This document shows positions 46,623 through 56,144 of a DNA stretch of 64,000 nucleotides, piece after piece. Numbering within the stretch: the first letter of the stretch is position 1; each line of letters begins with the position of its first letter. The DNA is from Protopterus annectens (lineage: Eukaryota; Chordata; Ceratodontiformes; Protopteridae): positions 1,212,121,077-1,212,185,076 of the forward strand of contig NC_056727.1 in the NCBI RefSeq assembly GCF_019279795.1, given 5' to 3'. The position numbers were made by a program, and so were the translations under genes. Under the pieces are notes generated by a model that was given only the letters and a program-made list of their open reading frames with translations, was not told the DNA's origin and did not search any database.

Positions 46623-47145
46623 ACCCTAAATCTGCAGATAACATGCATCACGATATAAAAATACATTTTTGGTAAGGACATTTTCGGCTAATCCTAACAG
46701 GAGTGCATTGAATCCTGGGGAATATAATCCTGATCTGGAAAGCCAATATTCCAAAGCATCAATACCTGCCCAGTGAGGAATATTAGTGTAAAGGGCAGTT
46801 ACGTCAAGGGTACAACGTAACCATCCTGGTTCTAGCTGTAATTCGGAAATTATCTGAAGAAATTCAGTTGGGTCCTGTATGCGGGCAAGTACTCACATCA
46901 AAAGAGGTTTAAGGTACTTAATTAGAAATTGGGAAAATGGATCTGTTAGTGAGCCTTTTCCTGATACAATTAGTCTACCAGGTAGAATCCGGGGTCCTTA
47001 TGTATTTTTGGGAGAAAATAGATATATGGGGAGAGGGGGTCTGGCACAGATAGATGGTAGAAAGTTTGGTTCGAAATAATACCCTCATCTTTAGCCAAAG
47101 TTAGGAATTCATCAATCTGTTTCTTAAAGGACGGGGTCCTTTAAG
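46623..47145 (-). pseudogene. Penelope 2 RT fingers, broken
   Basis: Stop-broken minus-strand translation gives PKIHKDPGF, a Penelope fingers motif, and CTLDVTALYTNIPHWAG, the first catalytic Asp. A TAG codon separates it from 45873-46622. It stops at the palindrome centre. Confidence 0.7.
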
Positions 47146-47734
47146 AATCGAGATCGGATTCTGAGTACCTTCAAGAATTTGTCAACTATTTAAATGAAAA
47201 TAAGTGGGGAATTCAATTTACGGTGAACTACAGGAAGGGCTGTATTACATTTTTGGATGTACTGGTGATTAGGCAAATGGATAGCACCCTAAGTTCTGAA
47301 GTTTACCGTAAATACCTGAAGTACAATTCCTTTCTCCATGCCACCAGCTATCATCCTCCTCACATTTGTAGGAATATTCCAAAGTCTCAATATATGAGAA
47401 TGAAATGTATTTGTTCAAAGGAAGCTTCATGATATATACAGGGGTGACCTTACCTCCCGGTTTTTGAATAGGGGTTATAGGTTGGTGCACATACTACATG
47501 CTAAGAATATTGTGGATTCTATACATAGGGATTCTCTTGTAGAATATAAGGTTAGGCCTCAAGAGCATGAGCCAGCTATTTATTTTGTAACTACTTATGG
47601 TAGGAACACTGCTGTTCTAACTAATAGTGTCCAACGGCATTGGAATATTCTCTTGGCAGATAATAAATTATCTGAAATTTTGAATAATAGATGCCAGTTC
47701 TCTTATAGGAAGGGTAAGGAACCTGGGCTCTATC

Positions 47735-48178
47735 TTGAGTCACTATAAACGAGGATGTAGCCAGCAAATTCCACAAGTCCAATCTACTTTATTAGGGGAC
47801 TATTTGGTTGGTTGTTTCCCCTGTGGTCATTGTGTATACTGTTCTAGGATTTGTAAGACCAAAGACTTTTGCAGCAAAAATACCAGTAAATTGTATAGCA
47901 TTTCATTTTTTGCTAACTGTCAAACTGATTGGATCATTTACCTGGCTACATGCAGTTGTTCTGCGTTTTATATTGGCCAGACTTCACGTCCGATCAAATT
48001 TAGGATTGCAGAGCATTTTAGTGACATCAGACATCAGAGAATTGCTTATGCCCTCTACAAACATACTGTTTCATATACTAATGCGTCCTTTTATTTTACC
48101 ATTATTGATTGGATCAGGGGTAATAGCTCTAATAAGACTGGATGGCATCAAACCCTTAATAATATGGAAAAAAAATAG
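47735..48178 (+). CDS. Penelope 2 GIY-YIG endonuclease, right arm
   Basis: A 147-residue frame with GCFPCGHCVYCSRICKTKDF, then WIIYLATCSCSAFYIGQTSR (YIG), FRIAEHFSDIRHQRIAYALY with the catalytic Arg and the His-containing KHTVSY, and IIDWIRGN. The C-terminal Glu-bearing part is less certain. It is more complete than the left-arm copy. It starts in the linker, and an earlier frameshift near 47735 parts it from the thumb frame. Confidence 0.8.
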   Translation: MSHYKRGCSQQIPQVQSTLLGDYLVGCFPCGHCVYCSRICKTKDFCSKNTSKLYSISFFANCQTDWIIYLATCSCSAFYIGQTSRPIKFRIAEHFSDIRHQRIAYALYKHTVSYTNASFYFTIIDWIRGNSSNKTGWHQTLNNMEKK

Positions 48179-48289
48179 AGGGTTTATTTTCTCCTGTATT
48201 GAATGAGCACCTTTAAATATTAAGTGTATCAATTAAGCCTCAGTTGCTGATTATATAAGAGAAAGGGGTTGTTCTATTTGTCATTTGTA

Positions 48290-48340
48290 TGCACTGAAGA
48301 AGGCTGCTTTTATCTAAGCCAAAACTGGTCTGTTTAATGT
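48290..48340 (+). repeat. Penelope 2 3' hairpin motif
   Basis: CACTGAAGAAGGCTGCTTTTA then TCTAAGCCAAAACTGGTCTG. It pairs GGCT with AGCC and resembles the CTGATGA-hairpin-GAAA motif of the first Penelope, with the core changed. The left arm has the same block near 45270-45310. Confidence 0.55.
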
Positions 48341-48471
48341 TCTCTTTGTTATGTGCTTTTTAGCACTACATAAAATTTTTCTTGCTTGCCACAGTCTGCT
48401 GATCTGTATTTTTTGAATTGCTCTCTTTTGGGGCCTTGCAGTTGCCGTACAAGCAGGGGTGTCTGTCTTTA

Positions 48472-48750
48472 CAAATCAGAATGGATCAAATGCTTTCATC
48501 CCAATTTAACAGGAGCAGCACTAATAAATTATACAGATATGGAGTGGACTAATTACACCAATTATAAAAAGCTTAGAAAAGAACTGTTAGCCAGGGCTGT
48601 GGTGACTTCTGAAGTGCAAGCTGTGAATTTTTACAGCTGGACCTTTAATGCTGACAAACCAGTAACAGCTCATATGGCTGAGTTAAAACACATTATAAAG
48701 CTGTGGTTAGAACCATTTAGGAAAATAAAAATGGCTGTGAAATGTTGACA
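48472..48750 (+). pseudogene. Gag-like reading frame, right part
   Basis: After the duplicated 14 bp, the frame continues with CFHPNLTGAALINYTDMEW, YKKLRKELLARAVVTSEVQA, then a helical segment, to a stop at about 48746. This has the spacing and hydrophobic pattern of a gag/SCAN-like domain. Together with 45086-45183 it is one frame split by the Penelope. Confidence 0.65.
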
Positions 48751-49320
48751 GTGGGCATATGTAAAATAGCATTATCTAGTGATATGATAAATCGGGTATT
48801 ATAAACGAATTCCAAGAATTCTGATACATTAGTAAGTAAAATATTTTATTTAATTGCTCATTTTTAAACTAAATTGTCTGCTTCTAAATATAAAACTGCA
48901 GAGGGATCACAAACCTAAACTCTTTTCCACTAGTACTGAGAAAAATACCAGTATTAGCAATGTGAGAATTGGTGTGCACGTTACAAATGAAACTGTTCCT
49001 AAGAAATTTGGTAAAATTGAATCCTAGCATTAAAAAAGCAGCTTTCTGCGATTGGATTATAGCTATGTTAGTAAAGTGTATTATATTTACAGAAGGAAGA
49101 GAAGTTCAAACTTTACAAGATTTTAGAGGCATGATTACCCTTCTCAAAAGGCCCTATTTATATAATCATCTGGTTTGTAACAGCAATAGCGGTGTAGATG
49201 CATATTATCAGAGTTAAAAAGGAATATCCATTTACATGTGTGAAAGTTCAAACAGCTTTAGGAAAATATTTGCATTTTATAGCTGTGGTACCTATTTTGA
49301 CTCATTCCCTAGAATTCAGT
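48751..49320 (+). pseudogene. Downstream of gag-like frame, protease-like remnant
   Basis: The frame at 48969-49217 and the following VVPILTHS segment suggest a decayed retroelement protease, as expected after gag. No DTG triad is clear. Low certainty. Confidence 0.35.
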
Positions 49321-49530
49321 AAACTCTGTGTAGGCTCTGCGTAGACCCTACTTGGAATAAATCCATGTACACTGTCACAAAGTTCTCTTGGCAATGTGGA
49401 ATCCATATTAATGATGCGAAGTGCACTTAAGTGAGGTTTTGCGGAGCGTCCCAATAGTGTTGGCTGCAAACCCTCATAGAACAACACAGGTAATGAATCC
49501 TTGTACACGAGAGCACTAATGGTCCATCCC
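49321..49530. other. Unassigned spacer
   Basis: No feature recognised. Confidence 0.4.
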
Positions 49531-49790
49531 CATACCTCTCAACCTCTTGGACCAAGAAATCTGTACAAAGACAATAAATAAAGTGGGGCAAAGCCCAATA
49601 TCTATAAATTTAGAAAGCTGACAGAATAAACTGCTATGCATTAGCATGTATTGTCTGAAGAGTATGAAGTCCAAAATGAAAATATCTGTCATTATTTAGT
49701 TACATCAGTCCCAAATGATTATATCAAAACCATAATGTTTATGAAGAACACCGCAAAAATATAAGCCAAAACCATGGTAAACCTGCCAAA
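49531..49790 (+). mobile_element. Second copy of the CATACCTCTCAACC repeat
   Basis: Starts CATACCTCTCAACCTCTTGG. GAAATCTGTACAAAG, TGTCTGAAGAGTATGAAGTC and TCTGTCATTATTT match the element at 41102 in order. The right end is not clear. Confidence 0.6.
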
Positions 49791-50231
49791 AGTAGTTATA
49801 TCTGTTATGTCTGGCTTTTCTCCTTTTTTTTTCTCCCCATAATTGCTTGATGTGCAGAGGTGTTTGGAGATGCATATCCCATTTGTGCAGTGGGACCACC
49901 CATGTATCAGACATGACCATGACCCAGACATCCAAAAATAGGAACCAGATGCTTTCCATTAGTTTTACTGGACAATGCTTTGCATTGTGCAAACCCGGTG
50001 AGTGGCACTGCTCTATGCTCATACCATCAAGTTAACAATGAATACTAAAATACATTACTCATGTAACTAATCCTATGGTGACGTGTTGAGTGTTGGACTA
50101 GAGTGCAGATGGTCCTGAGTTCTAGTCCAGGATATGTAAAATTTATTTATACTGTTTTGAAATTGCAGCTTATCCAAATAATATGGTACTGTAAGGAAAT
50201 AACCATGGAATTGTACTGGTTGACAGTTTTT

Positions 50232-50330
50232 GTTGATATATTTGAAAATGGTGCGCACTGCTTAGCATCACTCAAACACTGACTTGCTTGATGCTAAGTA
50301 GAGTGCACCCTTTTTAAATATATCAAAATA
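50232..50330. repeat. Inverted repeat with short loop, about 40 bp arms
   Basis: Arm 1, 50232-50270 (GTTGATATATTTGAAAATGG then TGCGCACTGCTTAGCATCA), and arm 2, 50289-50330 (TGATGCTAAGTAGAGTGCAC then CCTTTTTAAATATATCAAAA), pair over most of their length around an 18 bp loop. It could be a transposon end pair or a hairpin of the unit that includes the frame at 50437. Confidence 0.75.
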
Positions 50331-50436
50331 CAGACGGTGCACACTCTCAGGAAGTGCAGTTGGCTGGAAAACATGGTATTTAAAGGTGAATTGGTGGGAA
50401 TTGCACTTTGTACACTGAGCTCTAACCTTTGCAGTT

Positions 50437-50805
50437 ATGTCTGGTATTGGAGAGGGTCTGCAATTTAGAGCACAGTGCTGGGGTGTCCAGGAGTCCAAGG
50501 TTTTTATTGAGCTGCTCGTTAGGGATCATGGCCCATGCCTGTTGCAGGAACACTATACCAGCTCCCAATACAAATCTGAAGCCTGGGATAGTTTGGCACG
50601 AGCTCTTACCAGTTCAATTGGTATCCCTTGCACTGGTGAACAATGTCATCACCACTATGATGACCTCTGTAGGAGAAAAAGGGATACTCTTGATCAGTGG
50701 ATCAGGGATTGTCAGGCAGGGAACACCCTGGTGATGTGTAATTATGATTTACATGTTTTACCTGCAAATACTCAAGCTGACTATGGTAAACACTGGTATT
50801 CATAA
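50437..50805 (+). CDS. Myb/SANT-like (trihelix-type) DNA-binding protein, possibly transposon-borne
   Basis: A 122-residue frame from ATG at 50437. Residues about 14-85 fit a Myb/SANT-like helix bundle: a Trp-initiated first helix (CWGVQESKVFIELLVRDHG), a second helix around KSEAWDSLARALTS, and a third with EQCHHHYDDLCRRKRDTLD. The conserved aromatic and C/Y positions match the Myb_DNA-bind_4/5 type found in Harbinger-like transposons and their domesticated relatives. No transposase lies next to it. The first Met is favoured because it precedes the domain and follows a stop. It could be a single-exon gene, a retrocopy or the accessory ORF of a DNA transposon. Confidence 0.5.
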   Translation: MSGIGEGLQFRAQCWGVQESKVFIELLVRDHGPCLLQEHYTSSQYKSEAWDSLARALTSSIGIPCTGEQCHHHYDDLCRRKRDTLDQWIRDCQAGNTLVMCNYDLHVLPANTQADYGKHWYS

Positions 50806-51213
50806 TGCTTTTTCTTTTCCCTTTTTCCACAGCTGCAGAAGAGAGGGCCTCACATCTGAGGTCCCATGGTAGGCAGTAAGTGAGGATGACAGAAGCATGT
50901 GGTTAAGTAAGCATAATTACTTAAAGTACTGCTACTGCAGCCTCAACAGTTATAGATTAGTTGCTATACCATACATTTTTTGGAATTTGGAAATGCATAT
51001 CTGAACAGTAAAAACAAATATACATGCATTACTCTGTGGCATAGCTTTCAATAGTGCTTTCTGCTGAATACCCATGTTTAAGAATCACTGCTTTGCTCTG
51101 GTCATCGTAGAATTCATGGTTGTCTGACAAGTAATTTATATTGAAGTCAATAAATAATGATTGTCACAATGTTATGTTAACACAAATCCTATGCAACTAT
51201 CCATGTGTGTAAG
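50806..51213. other. Non-coding stretch
   Basis: No feature recognised downstream of the Myb/SANT-like frame. Confidence 0.45.
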
Positions 51214-51460
51214 ACGTTTAACTCACAAAATAGGTCAGAAACAAATTTCAGGTGTCAAAGCTTACTTAAATCATTTCTTATTTGCAAAATATAAAACAAA
51301 GCACTCAGAACACTCTAAACAAATTTCTAGTTAAATGAAATGTCTGAAACTGTGACGTATTGATAAAAATATTCAAATGACTACGGAACATGTTTGAAAT
51401 AAAGTCTGAATCACATAAAATGTTTAAAATAAGACAAACAACTGCATTTTTTTTTGCTAT
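51214..51460. repeat. 247 bp direct repeat, copy 1
   Basis: From ACGTTTAACTCACAAAA to TTTTTTTTGCTAT. Matches 53942-54187 closely (about 95% by eye). It carries no frame. It lies next to the CR1-like copy that starts at 51461. Confidence 0.85.
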
Positions 51461-51518
51461 AGGTTCATATGTTCATGAATCCTGCACTAAGGCACTGCAT
51501 GAGCACATCCACTCATAG

Positions 51519-51906
51519 ATGAATCGTGCCATCCTAAATAGAACTAAGATGCCCTCCTCCAAAAAAAAAGAAGCCAATTTGGTGGTTCCCTGCCATAAAC
51601 AAACTTTACAACAAAAGGAAGAAACTGTTGCAGAAAAGAGGAAAATCCCAGGATACAAAAACTCCCTTAGCAGCCTCAGTAAAAAAGCTGAGATCCCTCA
51701 TAAAGTCCCCCAAAGCTAGTTATGAAAATAAAATTCCCAAAGATTCCAAAGACAACGACAAGGCATTCTATAACTATGTCAAGAATCTAAATGGCAATGG
51801 TCAGATCTGCTCTGCGCTACAACAGAATGGCATTAAATATACTGATCCCAAGGATATTCCCAATATCCTGGCAGATCAATTCAGTGCCAACTTCAGCCCC
51901 CTCTGA
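51519..51906 (+). pseudogene. CR1-like ORF2, linker before RT
   Basis: Two overlapping frames give SLSSLSKKAEIPHKV, KAFYNYVKNLNGNGQI and NILADQFSANFSPL. A TGA follows SPL and the next frame (51907 on) begins with PPKRPISIPEDC. The frameshift lies near 51670. Confidence 0.75.
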
Positions 51907-52008
51907 CCCCCTAAAAGGCCAATCTCAATACCGGAAGATTGCCAAATTCCGGTAATAACGGCTACACAGGTAAAAAATGCACTCTCCAAAGCTAAGAATG
52001 CAGCATCC

Positions 52009-52672
52009 ATGGGACCAGATGACATCCTGGGCTATGTATTACATGAACTACAAAATGAACTGGCACCTCACCTAAGTGTCATGTTTAATCATAGCCTTAC
52101 CTCAGGCTTCATGCCCACTGAGTGGTGCACAGCTACAGTTATCCCACTCCACAAGGGGGGATCCACCTTGGATCCTGGGAACTATTGCCCCATCAGTCTG
52201 ATGAGCCTGATCTGCAAGGCCATGGAATGTATTTTCATGGGAACTTATAAACAAAGACACTGGCAACCTTCAAACACTGGACCTCACCCAGTTTGGGCTC
52301 ATGAAGGGCCAATCTTGTCTCCTGAACCTGATTGACTTCTTCGAATCAGCTACCAGAGCCATGGATGAGAGTAAGGTGGTCTACACAGCCTATCTCGACC
52401 TTGACAAGGCCTTTGACACCATCCCCCTCTCTGGACTCATAGATAGACTTACTAAGCTGGGCATTAATCCCCATGTCATTCGATTGGCTGCCAACTGGCT
52501 TACTGACAAAACCCACACTGTAAAAGTAGCCGACTCCAAATCCAGCTCCAGACAAGTGACAAGTGGAGTATCTCAGGGTTCAGTCCTGGGACCGCTCTTG
52601 TTTGGCATCTACTTCTCTGAAGTACAGGCCAACACTAAGGGACTCTGGCTAGCAAAGTTCGCAGATGACTAA
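52009..52672 (+). pseudogene. CR1-like RT fingers and palm
   Basis: Frames 52009-52335 and 52301-52672 hold [46 protein letters not shown]; then AYLDLDKAFDTIP, SGVSQGSVLGPLLFGIYFSE and AKFADD. A one-base shift near 52300 (CATGGGAACTT) separates them, and a TAA stop follows FADD. Confidence 0.85.
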
Positions 52673-53489
52673 AAACTGGGAGCCATTATTGAATTCCCAA
52701 ATGATGTGGATACTCTACAAAAGGGCCTTACAGAAACATGGGCTCAAGCTCAATGCCAAGAAATGTATAGTTATCCCCTTTGGGAAAAAAACATGTACCA
52801 TGAATTACCACATAGGTGGCAGTACACTAAACACCAAAAGTGTGATAAGAGACTTAGGGACACAGGTGGACAGTGGTCTCACCTTCAATAACCACATCAC
52901 CACAACAGTCAGGAAATCCTTCTATGAGGCACACCTCATCATTAAGGGCTTTTCATCCAGAAAAAATGAGGTCATTGTCCCACTGTGCAAATCCCTCATT
53001 AGACCCATTATAGAATACAATGTCCCATTTGGTATGTACCTCTCAAGACATCTACAACAACTGGAAAGGCCGCAGAAATACCTCACTAAAAGAATCACAG
53101 GCCTAAAGCAGATGCCCTACGCTGACCGCCTTAAAAAACTCCACCTATACTCTGTCACATATCGTCTACTCAGAGGCGATCTCTGCTTAACATACAAGGC
53201 CATGTCAAACCCAGAGCTATTAGACATGATACACTTAAAGAAATTCCAATCCATCAGAGCCACACACTCCAGGGATCTAAACCTTGCCATCACAATAAAC
53301 AAAACATGCTGGAGGGATAGGTTCCTAACCCAGAGACTCCCCAGACTCTGGAATAGACTGCCCATACATGTCAAGCAGAGCACCTCTTTGGCCCTCTTCA
53401 AAAGGAACCTTGACGATTGGATGGGAGAAAGGAAATTCACCCCGGGGATCACGTCAGTCGCCCTGCTAGACAGGGGTCCAGGGAATTAA
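52665..53489 (+). CDS. CR1-like RT thumb and C-terminal domain
   Basis: A 274-residue frame starting just after the FADD stop. It has LKLNAKKCIVIPFGKK, IRDLGTQVDSGLTFNNH, LIRPIIEYNVPFGMYL, RHLQQLERPQKYLTKRI, then the CWRDRFLTQRLPRLWNRLPI block and the FTPGITSVALLDRG end. The thumb and C-terminal domain follow the catalytic core in the intact ORF2. Part of the sequence before LKLNAKK lacks about ten residues relative to the other copies. Confidence 0.8.
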   Translation: MTKNWEPLLNSQMMWILYKRALQKHGLKLNAKKCIVIPFGKKTCTMNYHIGGSTLNTKSVIRDLGTQVDSGLTFNNHITTTVRKSFYEAHLIIKGFSSRKNEVIVPLCKSLIRPIIEYNVPFGMYLSRHLQQLERPQKYLTKRITGLKQMPYADRLKKLHLYSVTYRLLRGDLCLTYKAMSNPELLDMIHLKKFQSIRATHSRDLNLAITINKTCWRDRFLTQRLPRLWNRLPIHVKQSTSLALFKRNLDDWMGERKFTPGITSVALLDRGPGN

Positions 53490-53580
53490 ATAGTGTTGGA
53501 AGAAATAGCCAGGGAATTGTTATGGCTAGGCTTATATAGGCTTTAGGGCCAATAGCCTAGTACCAACCTATGAACCTATA

Positions 53581-53814
53581 AGAAGCTTTCTAGGGCTTCC
53601 ACAAGTGTATAAATACTGAGTACATGTGAGCCTAACTCCTATTTTGTATTAAGCTGTTGAGATGTAAGCATGCATGTCTGTGTAGTCTGTCAGTTAATCG
53701 GTTTGTTTATATTTTGTACTGCTGCTATCCATCCTGATGTGTTTCTGCGTAATAATGCATATAAACTAACTACCCTACCTGTTTGTCTTCAATTATGAAC
53801 CAAGATGAGTGACA
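53581..53814 (+). mobile_element. Probable LTR 3' part of gypsy element 2
   Basis: Ends GAGTGACA just before a primer-binding-like site. The left part is cut by the CR1-like tail at 53580. Contains TGTTTATATTTTGTAC and ATAAACTAAC; no second LTR lies in the window. Confidence 0.5.
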
Positions 53815-53829
53815 TGGTGTCAGAAGTGG
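53815..53829 (+). promoter_or_regulatory. Primer-binding-site-like sequence
   Basis: TGGTGTCAGAAGTGG follows an LTR-like end. It matches 28607-28620 in 13 of 14 bases. A second similar word, ATGGTATCAGAATGGGATCC, occurs about 30 bp on. Confidence 0.6.
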
Positions 53830-53941
53830 CATGTCTAAAAAGGACATGGTATCAGAATGGGATCCAGAAATCCTGATTCAGGACTGAGAAGGCACTTCTT
53901 TAAAGGTGGAGGAATAGAGAGGAATGGATCAGCCCTACTGC

Positions 53942-54187
53942 ACGTTTAACTCACAAAACAGGTCAGAAACAAATTTTAGGTGTCAAAGCTTACTTAAATC
54001 ATTTCTTATTTGCAAAATATAAAACAAAGCACTCAGAACACTCTAAAAGAATTTCTAGTTAAATGAAATGTCTGAAACTGTGATATATTGATAAAAATAT
54101 TCGACTGACCACAGAACATGTTTGAAATAAAGTCTGAATCACATAAAATGTATAAAAAAGGAAAAACAACTGCACTTTTTTTGCTAT
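53942..54187. repeat. 247 bp direct repeat, copy 2
   Basis: Second copy of 51214-51460. It lies between the gypsy leader and the 54345 CR1-like copy. The stretch 54188-54344 that follows is not shared by copy 1. Confidence 0.85.
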
Positions 54188-54344
54188 GTACTACTTTTTT
54201 GCATTAATTAAAGCTATTCGAGACATCCGAAGTATACAGAGTGCTCGCAAGTTTGTGCAGTATTACAGTACAGTTATTTCACAAAATACAGCCATTTCAA
54301 AGCATATTTCATGAAGTACAGCATTTCAAAGCGTTTATTGTGCA

Positions 54345-55935
54345 TTCCCCCTCCCCCCCAAAAGGAGAGATATCTATTCCAGAGGATTGTAGCCCCCCAA
54401 ACATCTCCAACGCCCAGGTGAGAACTGCCCTCACTAAGGCAAAAAACACAGCATCCATGGGACCGGATGGTGTCCCCGGCTGTGTGCTTCATGAACTCAA
54501 CGAGGAATTAAACCCACAGTTAGGACAGCTGTTTAATCTTAGCCTCACCTCAGGATACGTACCCAAGGAGTGGCGCACGGTGACTGTGGTCCCACTTCAT
54601 AAGGGCGGTGCCTCCACAGACCCTGGAAATTACCGCCCCATTAGCTTGACAAGCCTTATCTGCAAAGCCATGGAGAGGATCATAATGGAACTCATAAATA
54701 AAGACATAGGAACTTGCAGACTTTGGATCCAACCCAGTTTGGCTTTGTCAAAGGCAGATCCTGCCTCTTAAACTTGGTTGACTTTTTCGAGACAGTCACC
54801 AAGGCCATTGATGAGGAAAGGCAGTCCATACAGCCTACCTCGACCTGGCAAAGGCCTTGACACAATACCCCACTCAGGTATCATCGAAAACTCATCAGCT
54901 TGAATGTAAACCCATACATCACAAGATGGGTTGCAAACTGGCTAAGTGACAGAACCCACAGGGTCAGAGTTGCTGGAGCCATGTCAGACTCAAAGCCTGT
55001 CACAAGTGGTGTCCCACAGGGCTCAGTCCTGGGTCCACTCTTGTTCGGCATCTACTTTTCTGAAGTACAAGCAAACACAGGAGGGTTATGGCTGACAAAG
55101 TTTGCAGATGACTGCAAACTGGGTGCCATAGTCGAAAACACATCTGACACAGATATCCTCCAGAAGGGCCTCACAGAAACGGATAACTGGTGCCAGAGCC
55201 ATGGCCTGAAGTTAAACGCCAAAAATGCATAGTCATACCCTTCGGGAAAAACAAGGTTACCCCTAGCTACCATATAGGTGGCAATCTACTGAGCACAGAA
55301 AAGTAATCAGGGATCTGGGGACCCAAGTTGACAGTAGCCCTTCGTTTGACACTCATGTTGCTAAAGTAGTTAGGAAAACCTTCTATATCGCCCACCTGAT
55401 CATGAAGGGATTCACATCTAGATCAAGGGAGGTCATCGTCCCCTGTACTCATCACTCATTAGACCTATGATTGAGTACAATGCCCGTTCGAATGTATCTG
55501 ACCAGACACCTGATGCAGCTTGAAAGGCCCCAAAAGTTCCTCACCAAAAGGATAAAGGGTCTCAAAAATATGTCTTATGCTGCCCGACTGAAAGAACTCC
55601 AGCTCTATTCAGTCTCATACCGCTTGCTCAGAGGTGACCTGTGCCTGACATATAAGGCCATGTCAAACCCAGATTTGATGAATATGCTTCACCTCAAAAA
55701 TCTAGATCCCTCAGAACCACAAGGGCGGGAGACTTAAACCTTGACACGGTTATAAATAGAACATGCTGGAGGGACAGATTCATCACCCAGAGACTCCCTA
55801 TGCTGTGGAACAAAATCCCGGTACATGTGAGGCAGAGCACCTCGCTGGCCTTGTTCAAGAGGAATCTTGACCAATGGATGGGAGATCGCAGATATACCCC
55901 AGGGATTACTTCAGTGTCACTGCTTGACAGAGGCA
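54345..55935 (+). pseudogene. CR1-like RT, frame-broken
   Basis: Frames at 54241-54771, 54900-55232 and 55471-55737 carry [67 protein letters not shown]; and RHLMQLERPQKFLTKRI. A frame after 55737 gives CWRDRF and FTPG. At least five one-base losses (around 54705, 54815, 54885, 55225 and 55735) separate them. All catalytic residues can be seen. Confidence 0.85.
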
Positions 55936-56058
55936 CAGAAAAATGATAGGCATAGTTTTTATTCAAACTAAAGGGGTGGCGAAAGCCACATAACTATGGG
56001 CTAGGCTTATAAATGCCCTTGGGCAGATAGCCTAGTATGAACCTATGAACCTATGAAT
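54345..56058 (+). mobile_element. CR1-like LINE, 5'-truncated copy
   Basis: About 1.7 kb; starts with the proline-rich linker (SPPKGEISIPEDCSPPNISN) and runs to the 3' hairpin (GGGCTAGGCTTATAAATGCC) and CCTATGAA tail. Sequence is closest to the young copy at 468-2725 (KEWRTVTVVPLHKGG, AMERIIMELINKDIG). Small deletions of one or a few bases break the frame in several places. Confidence 0.85.
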
Positions 56059-56144
56059 GTTATGATAAGTACTGGCTGTGTGTGCATGTTCATACATAGT
56101 TACAAGGGCCATATTTTCACTGTGTTTGGGTATACTTTGTTGGC
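56059..56144. other. Leader before gypsy element 2 gag
   Basis: Follows the CR1-like tail and ends at the gag ATG. It is the continuation of the leader interrupted by the CR1 copy. Confidence 0.4.

Larger units (their letters stand above)
45184..47145 (-). mobile_element. Penelope-like element 2, left arm of a head-to-head palindrome
   Basis: Minus-strand arm with RT (CTLDVTALYTNIP, MAMRASFAPIYADLFM, YLDDCWLVW) and GIY-YIG endonuclease. Its first 1.27 kb are repeated in inverted orientation at 47146-48413. The whole palindrome is bracketed by a 14 bp duplication (45170-45183 and 48471-48484). A TAG stop precedes MAMRA and the fingers are frame-broken. Confidence 0.85.
47146..48470 (+). mobile_element. 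Penelope-like element 2, right arm
   Basis: Plus-strand copy that begins inside the RT linker (SEYLQEFVNYLNENKWGIQF) and carries thumb, endonuclease and 3' end. The frames are at 47223-47432, 47464-47748 and 47735-48178. The arm matches 45187-46470 in inverse orientation with few differences. About 57 bp after the 3' end (48414-48470) are not matched on the left. Confidence 0.85.
51461..53580 (+). mobile_element. CR1-like LINE, 5'-truncated copy
   Basis: About 2.1 kb with the linker and whole RT region. The 5' junction holds a TAGGTTCATATGTTCATGAA stretch that looks like a reversed tail of the family, before coding sense begins near 51500. The 3' end has the hairpin and ACCTATGAACCTATA tail. 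It is closer in sequence to the old copy (1-467, 2726-4185) than to the inner one. Confidence 0.85.
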
